Source: Acidithiobacillus marinus
GTDB lineage: Bacteria; Pseudomonadota; Gammaproteobacteria; Acidithiobacillales; Acidithiobacillaceae
Length of the DNA stretch: 64,000 bases
Assembly: GCF_002847505.1 (NCBI RefSeq)
Contig: NZ_MXAV01000020.1
Location: forward strand, 1-64,000
Direction: 5' to 3'
A model generated the notes under the pieces. It ran no database searches, was not told the DNA's origin, and worked only from the letters and a program-made list of their open reading frames with translations. Shown in pieces: positions 45,285 to 53,806 of this stretch (position 1 is its first letter; each line of letters opens with the position of its first letter). The position numbers were made by a program, and so were the translations under genes.

Positions 45285-47312
45285 ATGTCGGGTATCAGTG
45301 GGTTGGTCAATAATGCCCTCACGGGTCTGCAGGCGGCGCAATCGGCCCTGCAGGTGACCGGTGATAATATTGCCAACGTCAATACCCCCGGTTACAGCCA
45401 GCAGAACATCGTGCAGTCCACCGCCGTGCCCACTCTTTTGGGGGGGCAGTATTATGGTAATGGTACCCAGGTCGAATCGGTACAGCGCAGTTACAGCAGC
45501 TTTTTGCAGGGTCAGGTCTGGACGGCCAGCGCCAGTGCCAGTGGGCAGGCCAGTCTTTCCAGTTCTCTCCAGAATATTCTGGGCATCCTCAATAACGGGG
45601 GTATCAGTTCGCAGGTCAGTCAGTTTTTTTCAGGGGTGGCCCAAGTGGCTGCCAGTCCCACGGATATTCCGGCGCGCCAGAGTATGCTCAGTAACGCCCA
45701 GACTCTCAGTCAGACCTTTCAGTCTTTGGGGCAGCAACTCGCCAGTGTGGATAGCGGTGTCAATCAGCAAATTTCCGAATCTGTCAGTCAGGTCAATGCA
45801 TTGAGCAAGCAGATTGCGCAACTGAATGTGCAGATTGCCGCCTCGCAAAGCGGGGCCAATGCCACACCCAATGATTTACTGGACCAGAGGGATCATCTCA
45901 TCACCGAATTGAACGGTCAGGTAGGCGTGCAGGTGTTGAAGCAGAACAATCAACAGCTGAGCGTCTATTTGAGCAATGGCCAGGTATTGGTAGCGGGCAG
46001 CCAATCCTTTGCCCTGCAAACCCAGCCCAGCCCTTACAACCAGCAAACCCTCAATGTGGGCTATGCCAGCAATGGCGCTGACTTGACCAAAAATCTGACC
46101 GGTGGAACCCTGGGTGGTCTGCTGCAATTTCGCAGCCAGTCTCTGGATCCCGCTGAAAACGGATTGGGCCTGCTCGCAGACGGCATTACTGCTGCATTGA
46201 ACGCGCAGCAGGCCCAGGGCTTGAATCTGTCAGGTTCCAGCGGCACGGCCCTGTTCAGCGCCGGGCCGGTCAGTGTGTATGCCAATACCCATAACAGCAG
46301 TGGCAGTGTCTCCGTGGTCGGCACCATCACCAATGCCGGTAATCTCAGCGCCAGTCAGTATATTCTGAGCAAAAGTTCCGGCTCGGTATGGAATCTGGAG
46401 AACAGCAGCACCGGTGCTGTCGTGGCGAGCACTTCTGGGACTCCACTGAGTGGTGCTGGTGCGACGACCCTGAATTTTTCTCAGCAAGGTTTTCAATTGC
46501 AGGTGTCCGGCAGTGCTGCAGCGGGTGATAGTTTTCTGGTTGAACCCACCCGCCTGGGGGCGATGGACATGCAGACGGTCATGACAGACCCTGCGGGTAT
46601 TGCCGCTGCCAGTCCTTATGTCAGCAGCCCGGGCCAGTTGCTAAGCGGCAGCAGTCTGGTGAATAACAATCGCGGCAATATGACCCTCTCGGCCGGGCAA
46701 TATGTAAGTAGTAGTGGTTCGGGCGCCATTGTAGTTTCCGGTCTGTCCACTTTCCCGACACCTTTACAAATTACCATCACCAGCGGCGCCAGCCAGGAGG
46801 GCGGCACGGCCAGCTTCCAGATCAGCTCCAGTTCCGGAACCGGATCGGTGCTGGGATCAGGAACGGTCAGTCTGGGTGGTTCCGGTACCGTCATTGATAT
46901 ACAAAACCCCAATGCGCCCGGAGGATATTGGCAGGTAAATCTCAGTGGTAGTCTTGCGGCTTCCGGTGATGCTTTCACCCTGAGTAAGGGGGGGGCAGGC
47001 AGCAATGGTAATGCCCAATTGATGACCGGATTGTCCACCAGCAAGATTTTGAATAGTGGAACCGCGACTTTTAATGACAATGCCGCCCAGTTGATTACCC
47101 AGGTGACCAATCAGGCCGCTCAGGCCCAGAATAATGCCCAGGCCCAACTGACGGTGCTGCAGTCTGCCCAGGCTGCCCAGCAATCCGTATCCGGCGTCAA
47201 TCTGGACCAGGAAGCTGCCAATCTGGTTCAATATCAACAAGCCTACCAAGCGGCCGCCAAAGCCATTTCCGTGGGGAATACCCTGTTTCAGTCCCTGATT
47301 CAGGCCTTATAA
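45285..47312 (+). CDS. flgK: hook-associated protein 1, FlgK
   Basis: 675 residues. The N-terminal ALQVTGDNIANVNTPGYSQQ and the C-terminal SGVNLDQEAANLVQYQQAYQ are the FlgK D0/D1 signatures. The central Ser/Gly-rich part is larger than in enteric FlgK (about 550). The ATG at 45285 is used; TTG at 45279 is unlikely. It joins hook and filament. Confidence 0.95.
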   Translation: MSGISGLVNNALTGLQAAQSALQVTGDNIANVNTPGYSQQNIVQSTAVPTLLGGQYYGNGTQVESVQRSYSSFLQGQVWTASASASGQASLSSSLQNILGILNNGGISSQVSQFFSGVAQVAASPTDIPARQSMLSNAQTLSQTFQSLGQQLASVDSGVNQQISESVSQVNALSKQIAQLNVQIAASQSGANATPNDLLDQRDHLITELNGQVGVQVLKQNNQQLSVYLSNGQVLVAGSQSFALQTQPSPYNQQTLNVGYASNGADLTKNLTGGTLGGLLQFRSQSLDPAENGLGLLADGITAALNAQQAQGLNLSGSSGTALFSAGPVSVYANTHNSSGSVSVVGTITNAGNLSASQYILSKSSGSVWNLENSSTGAVVASTSGTPLSGAGATTLNFSQQGFQLQVSGSAAAGDSFLVEPTRLGAMDMQTVMTDPAGIAAASPYVSSPGQLLSGSSLVNNNRGNMTLSAGQYVSSSGSGAIVVSGLSTFPTPLQITITSGASQEGGTASFQISSSSGTGSVLGSGTVSLGGSGTVIDIQNPNAPGGYWQVNLSGSLAASGDAFTLSKGGAGSNGNAQLMTGLSTSKILNSGTATFNDNAAQLITQVTNQAAQAQNNAQAQLTVLQSAQAAQQSVSGVNLDQEAANLVQYQQAYQAAAKAISVGNTLFQSLIQAL

Positions 47313-47322
47313 GGAGCAGATC

Positions 47323-48651
47323 ATGCGCGTCAGCACCCAGGAATTTTATCAGAGCAGCCTGTATTCACTCTTGAACCAGCAAAGCACACTGAATAATCTC
47401 TCTCAGCAGCTTTCTACGGGTAATGCCCTGATCAATCCCACCAGTAATCCGGTGGCCAATGCCCAGGTGCTGGACCTCAACAGCAAAATTGCCAATCTGG
47501 GCAGCTATCAGCAAAGTAATACCTATGCACAGCAGGATCTGGGCATGAGTTCCAGCACGCTGCAAAGTGTCGGCACCCTCATGAATCAGGTCCAGCAACT
47601 GGCGGTGCAGATGAATAATGCCACCGTCAATGCCAGTGATCTGCATAACGCGGTGACCACCATGCAGGGCAATTTGCAGCAACTGGTGCAACTGGCCAAC
47701 ACCCAGGACGCCAACGGGACTTATATTTATGGTGGTTCCCAGGCCAACACTCCGCCATTTCAGCTTCAGAGTGATGGAAAGGTGCAGTATCTCGGCGATT
47801 CCAGCCAAAAAACCCTAGAAATTGGTCCGGGACTCACGACACCCATTTCCCAGGCAGGAAACGCGGTTTTCATGAACACCCTGGCGGGCAACGGGACGTT
47901 TACCGTCAGCGCCTCTGGTAGTAATTATCAGATTCCTGCGGGTAGTTCCGGAACCTCGGTCAATGCCGTGGGAAGTACCACCTTAGGTCCGGGCAGTGTG
48001 CTGAATTCTGCAACGGCCAACGCGGAATTTGTGGCGAAGGGCGTACAGTTTGAGGTTACCATCAGTAATGGTGCCAGTGGATTGACTTATAATGTCACCA
48101 GCGGAACGGGGGCGGTGGGTAGTGGTCAATGGACGGCCAGTTCCGGCAGTGTCGTCAGTGGAAAATATACCCCCGGGCAAAGTATTGCCATTCCCGCCAC
48201 AGCAGGAGGTAGTCCATTCATCACTGTGCCCACTAACGGTGAGCCTGCCACCGGGCAAACTGCCTCGTTTACCCTGGCTGCTTCCAAACCACAAAGCCTG
48301 TTTCAGACTTTCAGTGACCTGATCACGGCTTTTTCGGGAGGGTCCGGTTCGCCCGGAGCCAATACCCGTCGTTCCCAGGACATCAGCAATGCCCTGGCGA
48401 ACCTCAATCAGTTTCAGACCAGCCTGCTCAGCACTCAGGCACAAATAGGCTCCCAATTGCAGCAAGCTCAAAGTGTGCAGTCGCTGAATACCAACTTGAC
48501 CCAGCAGTTCCAGACTGAACAGGGGAAGCTTGCGGATGTGAGTTACCCCCAGGTCATCACCCAGTTTCAGGAAAGCTCGACGGCACTGCAGGCAGCGCAG
48601 AAGGCCTTTGTGCAGGTGCAGGGGTTGAGTTTGTTTAATTATATTTCGTGA
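47323..48651 (+). CDS. flgL: hook-associated protein 3, FlgL
   Basis: 442 residues. The N-terminal MRVSTQEFYQSSLYSLLNQQ and LSTGNALINPTSNPVANAQ, and flagellin-like C-terminal helices (FQESSTALQAAQKAFVQVQG, LSLFNYIS), are diagnostic. AAGGAG lies upstream. The next gene starts 10 bp later and belongs to the glycan locus. Confidence 0.94.
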   Translation: MRVSTQEFYQSSLYSLLNQQSTLNNLSQQLSTGNALINPTSNPVANAQVLDLNSKIANLGSYQQSNTYAQQDLGMSSSTLQSVGTLMNQVQQLAVQMNNATVNASDLHNAVTTMQGNLQQLVQLANTQDANGTYIYGGSQANTPPFQLQSDGKVQYLGDSSQKTLEIGPGLTTPISQAGNAVFMNTLAGNGTFTVSASGSNYQIPAGSSGTSVNAVGSTTLGPGSVLNSATANAEFVAKGVQFEVTISNGASGLTYNVTSGTGAVGSGQWTASSGSVVSGKYTPGQSIAIPATAGGSPFITVPTNGEPATGQTASFTLAASKPQSLFQTFSDLITAFSGGSGSPGANTRRSQDISNALANLNQFQTSLLSTQAQIGSQLQQAQSVQSLNTNLTQQFQTEQGKLADVSYPQVITQFQESSTALQAAQKAFVQVQGLSLFNYIS

Positions 48652-48661
48652 GCGTTTTGGA

Positions 48662-49807
48662 ATGAACGAGTTGTTAAAAAAGATTTATGTCACACAACCC
48701 TTTCTTCCCCCGCTGGAGGAATTTCTTCCCTATCTCGAGCAGATATGGGATAACAAGATTCTGACCAATGGCGGACCTTTTCACGTTCAGTTCGAACAAG
48801 CGCTGTGTGAATATCTGGGCGTTGAACATGTGGCGCTATTCACTAGCGGCACAATAGCTCTTGTAACGGCTCTGCAGGCGCTTCGTATCACGGGTGAAGT
48901 GATCACAACACCTTACTCTTTCGTCGCCACGTCTCATTCACTATTATGGAATGGTATCAGACCGGTGTTCGTCGACATTGATGCTGATACGCTCAATTTG
49001 GATCCGACCAAGATCGAAGCCGCCATTACGCCGCAAACCACGGCCATCATGCCAGTGCATTGCTATGGCCGTCCGTGTGATATGGAAGCCATCGAAAAAA
49101 TCGCCGATAATTATAATCTCAAGGTCATCTATGATGCCGCGCACGCCTTTGGTGTACGTGATGAAAATGGCAGTGTGCTGCGTTACGGCGATCTGTCGAT
49201 CCTGAGCTTTCATGCCACCAAGGTTTTTAATACCTTTGAGGGTGGTGCCATTATTTGTCCAGATGTCAAGATGAAAACACACATTGAGCATTTAAAGAAT
49301 TTTGGCTATGTCAATGAAGTGACAGTTATCGCACCCGGAATCAATGGCAAGATGAGCGAGTTCAACGCTGCACTTGGCCTACTTCAATTGAAATACATTG
49401 ATCAAGTATTAGGTGAGCGCAGGCGTATTGATGGTGTCTATCGCGAACAGCTCCATGGTATCCCGGGTATTCGGTTCCCTTCGATGCCAGTAGTCAGCGC
49501 CGCCAACTACGCTTATTTCCCAATTCTCGTCGGGCCGGAATACCCACTTTCGCGCGATGCACTGAATGAGTTGCTGAGAGAGCACAACATATACGCCCGG
49601 CGGTATTTCTATCCGCTGATCTCAGGTTTTCCGATGTACCGTGGTCTACCTTCCGCTAAGCGGGAAAATCTACCAGTAGCCACGGAAATGGCGCAACAGG
49701 TGCTGTGTTTGCCCATTTTTCCTGGATTAAACGAATACGAGCAAAAGCGCATCACTGGACTGATTAACTTGCTTGCTCATAATCGAAAATCAGAGGCAAT
49801 TTTATGA
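48662..49807 (+). CDS. DegT/DnrJ/EryC1/StrS family PLP aminotransferase
   Basis: 381 residues. PLP-binding features are intact: TSGTIALVTAL, the Asp in VIYDAAHAFG (Asp158) and the Schiff-base lysine Lys187 in LSFHATKVFNTFEGG. Such enzymes transaminate 4-keto-6-deoxy nucleotide sugars; the closest pattern is dTDP-4-amino-4,6-dideoxy-sugar formation. It starts the locus between flgL and fliC and overlaps the next gene by 4 bp. It would provide an amino sugar for a flagellar glycan; the sugar is not determined. Confidence 0.88.
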   Translation: MNELLKKIYVTQPFLPPLEEFLPYLEQIWDNKILTNGGPFHVQFEQALCEYLGVEHVALFTSGTIALVTALQALRITGEVITTPYSFVATSHSLLWNGIRPVFVDIDADTLNLDPTKIEAAITPQTTAIMPVHCYGRPCDMEAIEKIADNYNLKVIYDAAHAFGVRDENGSVLRYGDLSILSFHATKVFNTFEGGAIICPDVKMKTHIEHLKNFGYVNEVTVIAPGINGKMSEFNAALGLLQLKYIDQVLGERRRIDGVYREQLHGIPGIRFPSMPVVSAANYAYFPILVGPEYPLSRDALNELLREHNIYARRYFYPLISGFPMYRGLPSAKRENLPVATEMAQQVLCLPIFPGLNEYEQKRITGLINLLAHNRKSEAIL

Positions 49808-50508
49808 AGCTGGCTATTATGCAACCATATTTTTTCCCATATATTGGATATTGGCAATTGATGAGTGAAGTAGATAAATTCGTAGTTTATGATAATATTA
49901 AATACACAAAAAGCGGTTGGATTCGAAGAAATAGAATTTTGTTGAATGGTCACGATAAGTTAATTTCGTTGCCTATAAAAAATGATTCTGATTTTTTGGA
50001 TATAAAAGATAGGAGCATTTCTGAAATTTTCTATTTAAAAGAAAAAGAAAAAATAAAAAACCTCATTGATGCAGGCTATAGTAAAGCCCCAAATTACGAT
50101 ACAGTAAAACCAATAATAGATAGGATATTAGATCAAAATGAATCGAATCTTTTTTTGTTCATCTATAATTCAATTCTTACCATAAAAAAATATTTAGGCA
50201 TAGATACTGAGCTTATGATTTCTTCAGAGATTAACATTAACCATTCGCTTCGCAATAAATATAAGGTTATAGAAATATGTAAAAATTTGAAATCTGATCA
50301 TTATATTAATTCAATTGGTGGCGCAACAATATACAACAGAAATGAGTTTCTATCGAATGGTATTAATCTAATGTTCTTGAAAACAAGGGATATTATCTAT
50401 CAACAATTTAATAATGGATTCATCCCAAATTTGTCCATAATAGATGTTATGATGTTTAACTCAACGGATCAGGCCAAAGAACTATTAAAACAATATATTT
50501 TGCAGTAG
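49804..50508 (+). CDS. WbqC family protein
   Basis: 234 residues opening MKLAIMQPYFFPYIGYWQLM, the WbqC signature, then VYDNIKYTKSGWIRRNRIL. The family occurs in O-antigen and flagellar glycan loci, and its members are thought to act in amino-sugar modification; the reaction is not firmly known. The gene is far more AT-rich than its neighbours, with many AAA, ATA and TTA codons, a sign of recent transfer from an AT-rich donor. It is coupled to the aminotransferase gene by a 4-bp overlap. Confidence 0.85.
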   Translation: MKLAIMQPYFFPYIGYWQLMSEVDKFVVYDNIKYTKSGWIRRNRILLNGHDKLISLPIKNDSDFLDIKDRSISEIFYLKEKEKIKNLIDAGYSKAPNYDTVKPIIDRILDQNESNLFLFIYNSILTIKKYLGIDTELMISSEININHSLRNKYKVIEICKNLKSDHYINSIGGATIYNRNEFLSNGINLMFLKTRDIIYQQFNNGFIPNLSIIDVMMFNSTDQAKELLKQYILQ

Positions 50509-50560
50509 GGGGGTAAAGGTATGTGCGAATTTGACAGGCACAAATAAGGATTGATCTATA

Positions 50561-51268
50561 ATGAGCAAATCACAACCCTATCCAAAGTTTAGCTACGACG
50601 CCCATGCCAGAACCTGTGCGCCGGACGATTTTCTCGGTCAAGTGTGTCGTACCGTGTGCGGAAAGCCGGTGTCAGAAGATCAAATTCGCATGATTCGTGA
50701 GGCTATTCATAATGGCCTGCAACTACGACCGGATGATGTGTTGTTAGATTTGGCATGCGGGAATGGATCATTATCGAGAGAACTGTTCAGGGTTTGTCGT
50801 AGTTATCTGGGTGTTGATATTTCTGAATATATGATTTCGATGGCAAAATGGAGTTTTGAGCGCCAACCTACTCACGTATTTGCAGTGCAGCATGGTGTGG
50901 AATACGTGCACCAGGAAGGCCATCCGGAACGCTTCACCAGAGCATTGTGTTATGCTGGATTCCAATACTTTTCCGATCCCGATGCCATTGACCTGCTTGC
51001 GACTCTACACAAACGTTTCAGTCATCTGGAAAGGATGTTTATCGGAAACCTTCCAGATAAGGAGTGCGTCACCAATTTTTATATCGACCGTACGCCCAGC
51101 GAGGATGAGCTGACCGATCCAAGTACGGCCATCGGCATCTGGCGCACGCGTGAAGCCTTTGCGCAACTGGCGGAGGCCAGCGGCTGGCAAGTGGCGTTTA
51201 CCGTAATGCCGCCTTCGTTCTATGCCGCACACTACCGTTACGACGTCGTATTAACTCGCAAGTGCTGA
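50561..51268 (+). CDS. SAM-dependent methyltransferase (class I)
   Basis: 235 residues. SAM-binding motif I reads DVLLDLACGNGSLSREL, followed by the acidic YLGVDISEYMI. The substrate is not visible. It sits in the glycan locus, so sugar or peptide O/N-methylation is the likely job. It abuts the following gene (start at 51269). Confidence 0.8.
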   Translation: MSKSQPYPKFSYDAHARTCAPDDFLGQVCRTVCGKPVSEDQIRMIREAIHNGLQLRPDDVLLDLACGNGSLSRELFRVCRSYLGVDISEYMISMAKWSFERQPTHVFAVQHGVEYVHQEGHPERFTRALCYAGFQYFSDPDAIDLLATLHKRFSHLERMFIGNLPDKECVTNFYIDRTPSEDELTDPSTAIGIWRTREAFAQLAEASGWQVAFTVMPPSFYAAHYRYDVVLTRKC

Positions 51269-52486
51269 ATGTTTATGATCGAAAAATCGAGTATCGACGA
51301 TCTGGCCATTTTTGGTGGCCCTTCGGCCTTTGCCCTCCCTAAATCCACTTCCAACCTGCTACAACCGGATTTCGACCGTTTCATGGCCTATTCGGACCTT
51401 TTTCTGCAGGCGCAACAGTACACTGATGGCGGTCCGGCCGTTCAATTGCTGGAACGGCGGCTCGCCGATTTTCATCAAGCGGCGGACTGTGTCACCTTCT
51501 GTAGCGGTTTCTGGGCCCTGGCGCTGACTATTGCTGCGCTTGCCTTTCCTGGCAAGAGCGAAATCATTATGCCATCGCTGACCTATCGCCGCATGCCAGA
51601 CATCGCGGCTTGGATTAAACTAAAACCGCATTTCTGTGAAGTGGAGCCGAGTACGTTGGCTGTTAGCGCCGAAACTGTGGCACCGCACATCAACGCGGAT
51701 ACGGCATTGATTCTTGCCCCGCACCCAATCGTCAACAATTGCGATGTGGCAGGGTTGCTTTGTTTGGCGGAAGAACGCAATGTACCGTTGTTATTTGACT
51801 CGGTAGAGTCGGTTTACGAAGCCACAGCGGACGGTAAGGTGGGTGGGCTGGGCCACGCTGAAGCCTTTTCGCTGCATGCCTGCAAGCTGCTCAATGGTTA
51901 CGGTGGTGGCTATGTCACCACCCGTGACGTGAATCTGGCGCGGCAGCTCAGGGCCTTGCGTCGTTACGGCATGGATGAAAGCGGCAGGGCCATTTTTCCG
52001 GACGGCATGAATGCCAGTCTGAACGAAATGCATGCTGCCATGGCTCTAGCTAGCCTGGACGATGTCGAACAGCAGGTGCAGCGTAACCGCGAGCGTTATT
52101 ACACCTATCGGCGCGGGTTGGTCAGTCTGCCGGGAATCCGGCTGCTTGAATTTGACGACAGTCACGCGACCGGCTATAAGAACATCGTCGTGGAACTGCT
52201 CGACGACTGGCCCTTGAGCCGCGACGAAACTATCCGCATCCTCAATGCCGAGAATGCCTTGGTCCGAGCCTATTATTCGCCACCGCTGCACCAGAAACCG
52301 ATGGAATTTGCTTATGTTCCGACACAGTTACCAGTCACCGACCAGTTGGCTGAACGGTTCATGAATTTGCCTTGCGGCCACCTGATTAGCAACCAGGACA
52401 TCGAGCGGATTGTGGACCTGCTGGCCTTCATCGCAGCCAAATGGGCACCCATCCGGGCACGTCTAGACGCGCAGGGGGCTGCATGA
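51269..52486 (+). CDS. DegT-type aminotransferase homologue
   Basis: 405 residues. The fold is recognisable (FCSGFWALALTIAALAFP, FDSVESVYEA with Asp177, Lys206 in FSLHACKLLNGYGGG), so PLP chemistry is possible. The pattern around the lysine (HACKLLNGYGGG) differs from the sugar transaminase at 48662. The start may be the ATG at 51269 or 51275. The stop overlaps the next start by 4 bp, and the two homologous proteins may form a heterodimer. Confidence 0.78.
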   Translation: MFMIEKSSIDDLAIFGGPSAFALPKSTSNLLQPDFDRFMAYSDLFLQAQQYTDGGPAVQLLERRLADFHQAADCVTFCSGFWALALTIAALAFPGKSEIIMPSLTYRRMPDIAAWIKLKPHFCEVEPSTLAVSAETVAPHINADTALILAPHPIVNNCDVAGLLCLAEERNVPLLFDSVESVYEATADGKVGGLGHAEAFSLHACKLLNGYGGGYVTTRDVNLARQLRALRRYGMDESGRAIFPDGMNASLNEMHAAMALASLDDVEQQVQRNRERYYTYRRGLVSLPGIRLLEFDDSHATGYKNIVVELLDDWPLSRDETIRILNAENALVRAYYSPPLHQKPMEFAYVPTQLPVTDQLAERFMNLPCGHLISNQDIERIVDLLAFIAAKWAPIRARLDAQGAA

Positions 52487-53637
52487 GTGCCAATGCTATA
52501 GCCCTGAACGGGGCTGCGCCGCTGTTTGATCGGCCACTCGCGTGCGGGCAGAAGTACTTCCCTTCGCGCGAACGTTATGAAGACGCATTTCGCGGTATTT
52601 TTTCGCGGCAGTATTACAACAACAATGGCCCATTACATGAGCAACTCGAGGCCCAGTTGCAGGAATTCCTTTGTGTGCGCCACGTAATTTGTACCAGCAA
52701 TGCCATTCTGGGACTGATGATCACTGCGGATGCGATGCAACTACATGGCAAGGTGATAGTGCCGGCATTCGCGCATCCGGGCACGATCCAGTCGCTACGC
52801 TGGGCTGGGCTCGAACCAGTGTGGTGCGATGTCGACATCAATACCCATATGATTAATCCTGGGCAAGCGGCTGCCCTCATCGACGGCGACACCTGCGCGA
52901 TCCTGGCCGTCAATCTATGGGGTGGGGCCTGCCAGTCCACTCGTCTGCAGGAAATCGCCAAGGCGCACGGTATCCGGCTGTTTTTTGACTCTTCACAAGC
53001 GTTTGGCTGCATGACACCTGCTGGCCGGGTCGGCTGCTTCGGTGAGGCTGAAATCTTCTCTTTCCACGCGGACATGATCCTCAGCGCCGGTGACGGCGGC
53101 TGTATCGCTACCAACGATGATGTGCTGGCGCTACGCGCACGCAGCATCCGCCCCAGTTACGGGTTGGAACACCCCGCGAACATTGTGCGAGTAGCTAATG
53201 CGCGCCTGTCTGAGGCACAGGCCGCCGTTGCGTTGATGAACCTCGAAGATATTGCTATTCACCAGGCGCACAACCGGACCTTGCGCGCTGCGTGGGCTTC
53301 TGGACTGGCCGATATTCCCGGGCTGACGTTGTATCATCCAGTCGGGGTGAAAGAATCCAACTGGCAAAATCTGGTTGTAATTGTCGATGAACTGGACTTC
53401 GGCTTGTCGCGCGACCGATTGATGAAATTGCTTATGGTGGAGAACGTCCTGGCAAGGCGCTGCTTTACCCAGGTCGACTATGCGGCTAGTTTACCGAATA
53501 CCAGCCAGCTGATGGCAACCTGCCTAGAATTGCCGCTTGGGGCACAAGTTACCATTGAGTCTATTGGACGTATATGCGAGATGCTTGCGCGTACTCAGCG
53601 GCTTGCCGACAAGATCTGGGGGCGTCATGACAACTAA
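52483..53637 (+). CDS. DegT-family protein lacking the PLP lysine
   Basis: 384 residues, homologous to its upstream neighbour. The segment FSFHADMILSAGDGG aligns with FSFHATKxFNxxEGG: the Schiff-base Lys is Met198, while the PLP-contacting Asp (Asp169, LFFDSSQAFG) stays. It therefore cannot be an ordinary transaminase. It may be a structural partner of the 51269 product or a lyase-like enzyme; ColD-type dehydratases also replace this Lys, with His. The change is in clean sequence, not next to a frameshift. Confidence 0.8.
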   Translation: MSANAIALNGAAPLFDRPLACGQKYFPSRERYEDAFRGIFSRQYYNNNGPLHEQLEAQLQEFLCVRHVICTSNAILGLMITADAMQLHGKVIVPAFAHPGTIQSLRWAGLEPVWCDVDINTHMINPGQAAALIDGDTCAILAVNLWGGACQSTRLQEIAKAHGIRLFFDSSQAFGCMTPAGRVGCFGEAEIFSFHADMILSAGDGGCIATNDDVLALRARSIRPSYGLEHPANIVRVANARLSEAQAAVALMNLEDIAIHQAHNRTLRAAWASGLADIPGLTLYHPVGVKESNWQNLVVIVDELDFGLSRDRLMKLLMVENVLARRCFTQVDYAASLPNTSQLMATCLELPLGAQVTIESIGRICEMLARTQRLADKIWGRHDN

Positions 53638-53806
53638 GAAACTGCCGCTCCCCAATGGATTGATCACCATCAAAACCAGCGAGGCAAGAGTGCTCAACCC
53701 GATCAAGACGCGAAAGAGAGTAATGGCCCGCGCAGCGCGCGAATATGTCACCGTTGAGTCTGCAAATTATACATTAACGTCGTGGCAAAAGGACTTAACC
53801 CCATGA
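53627..53806 (+). CDS. possible small basic protein, 59 aa, unknown
   Basis: An ATG at 53627 overlaps the previous gene by 11 bp, and the stop overlaps the next start (53803) by 4 bp. This spacing is what coupled genes show. The product is basic (KTRKRVMARAAREYV) with no recognised family. It may only be a linker frame. Confidence 0.35.
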   Translation: MTTKKLPLPNGLITIKTSEARVLNPIKTRKRVMARAAREYVTVESANYTLTSWQKDLTP

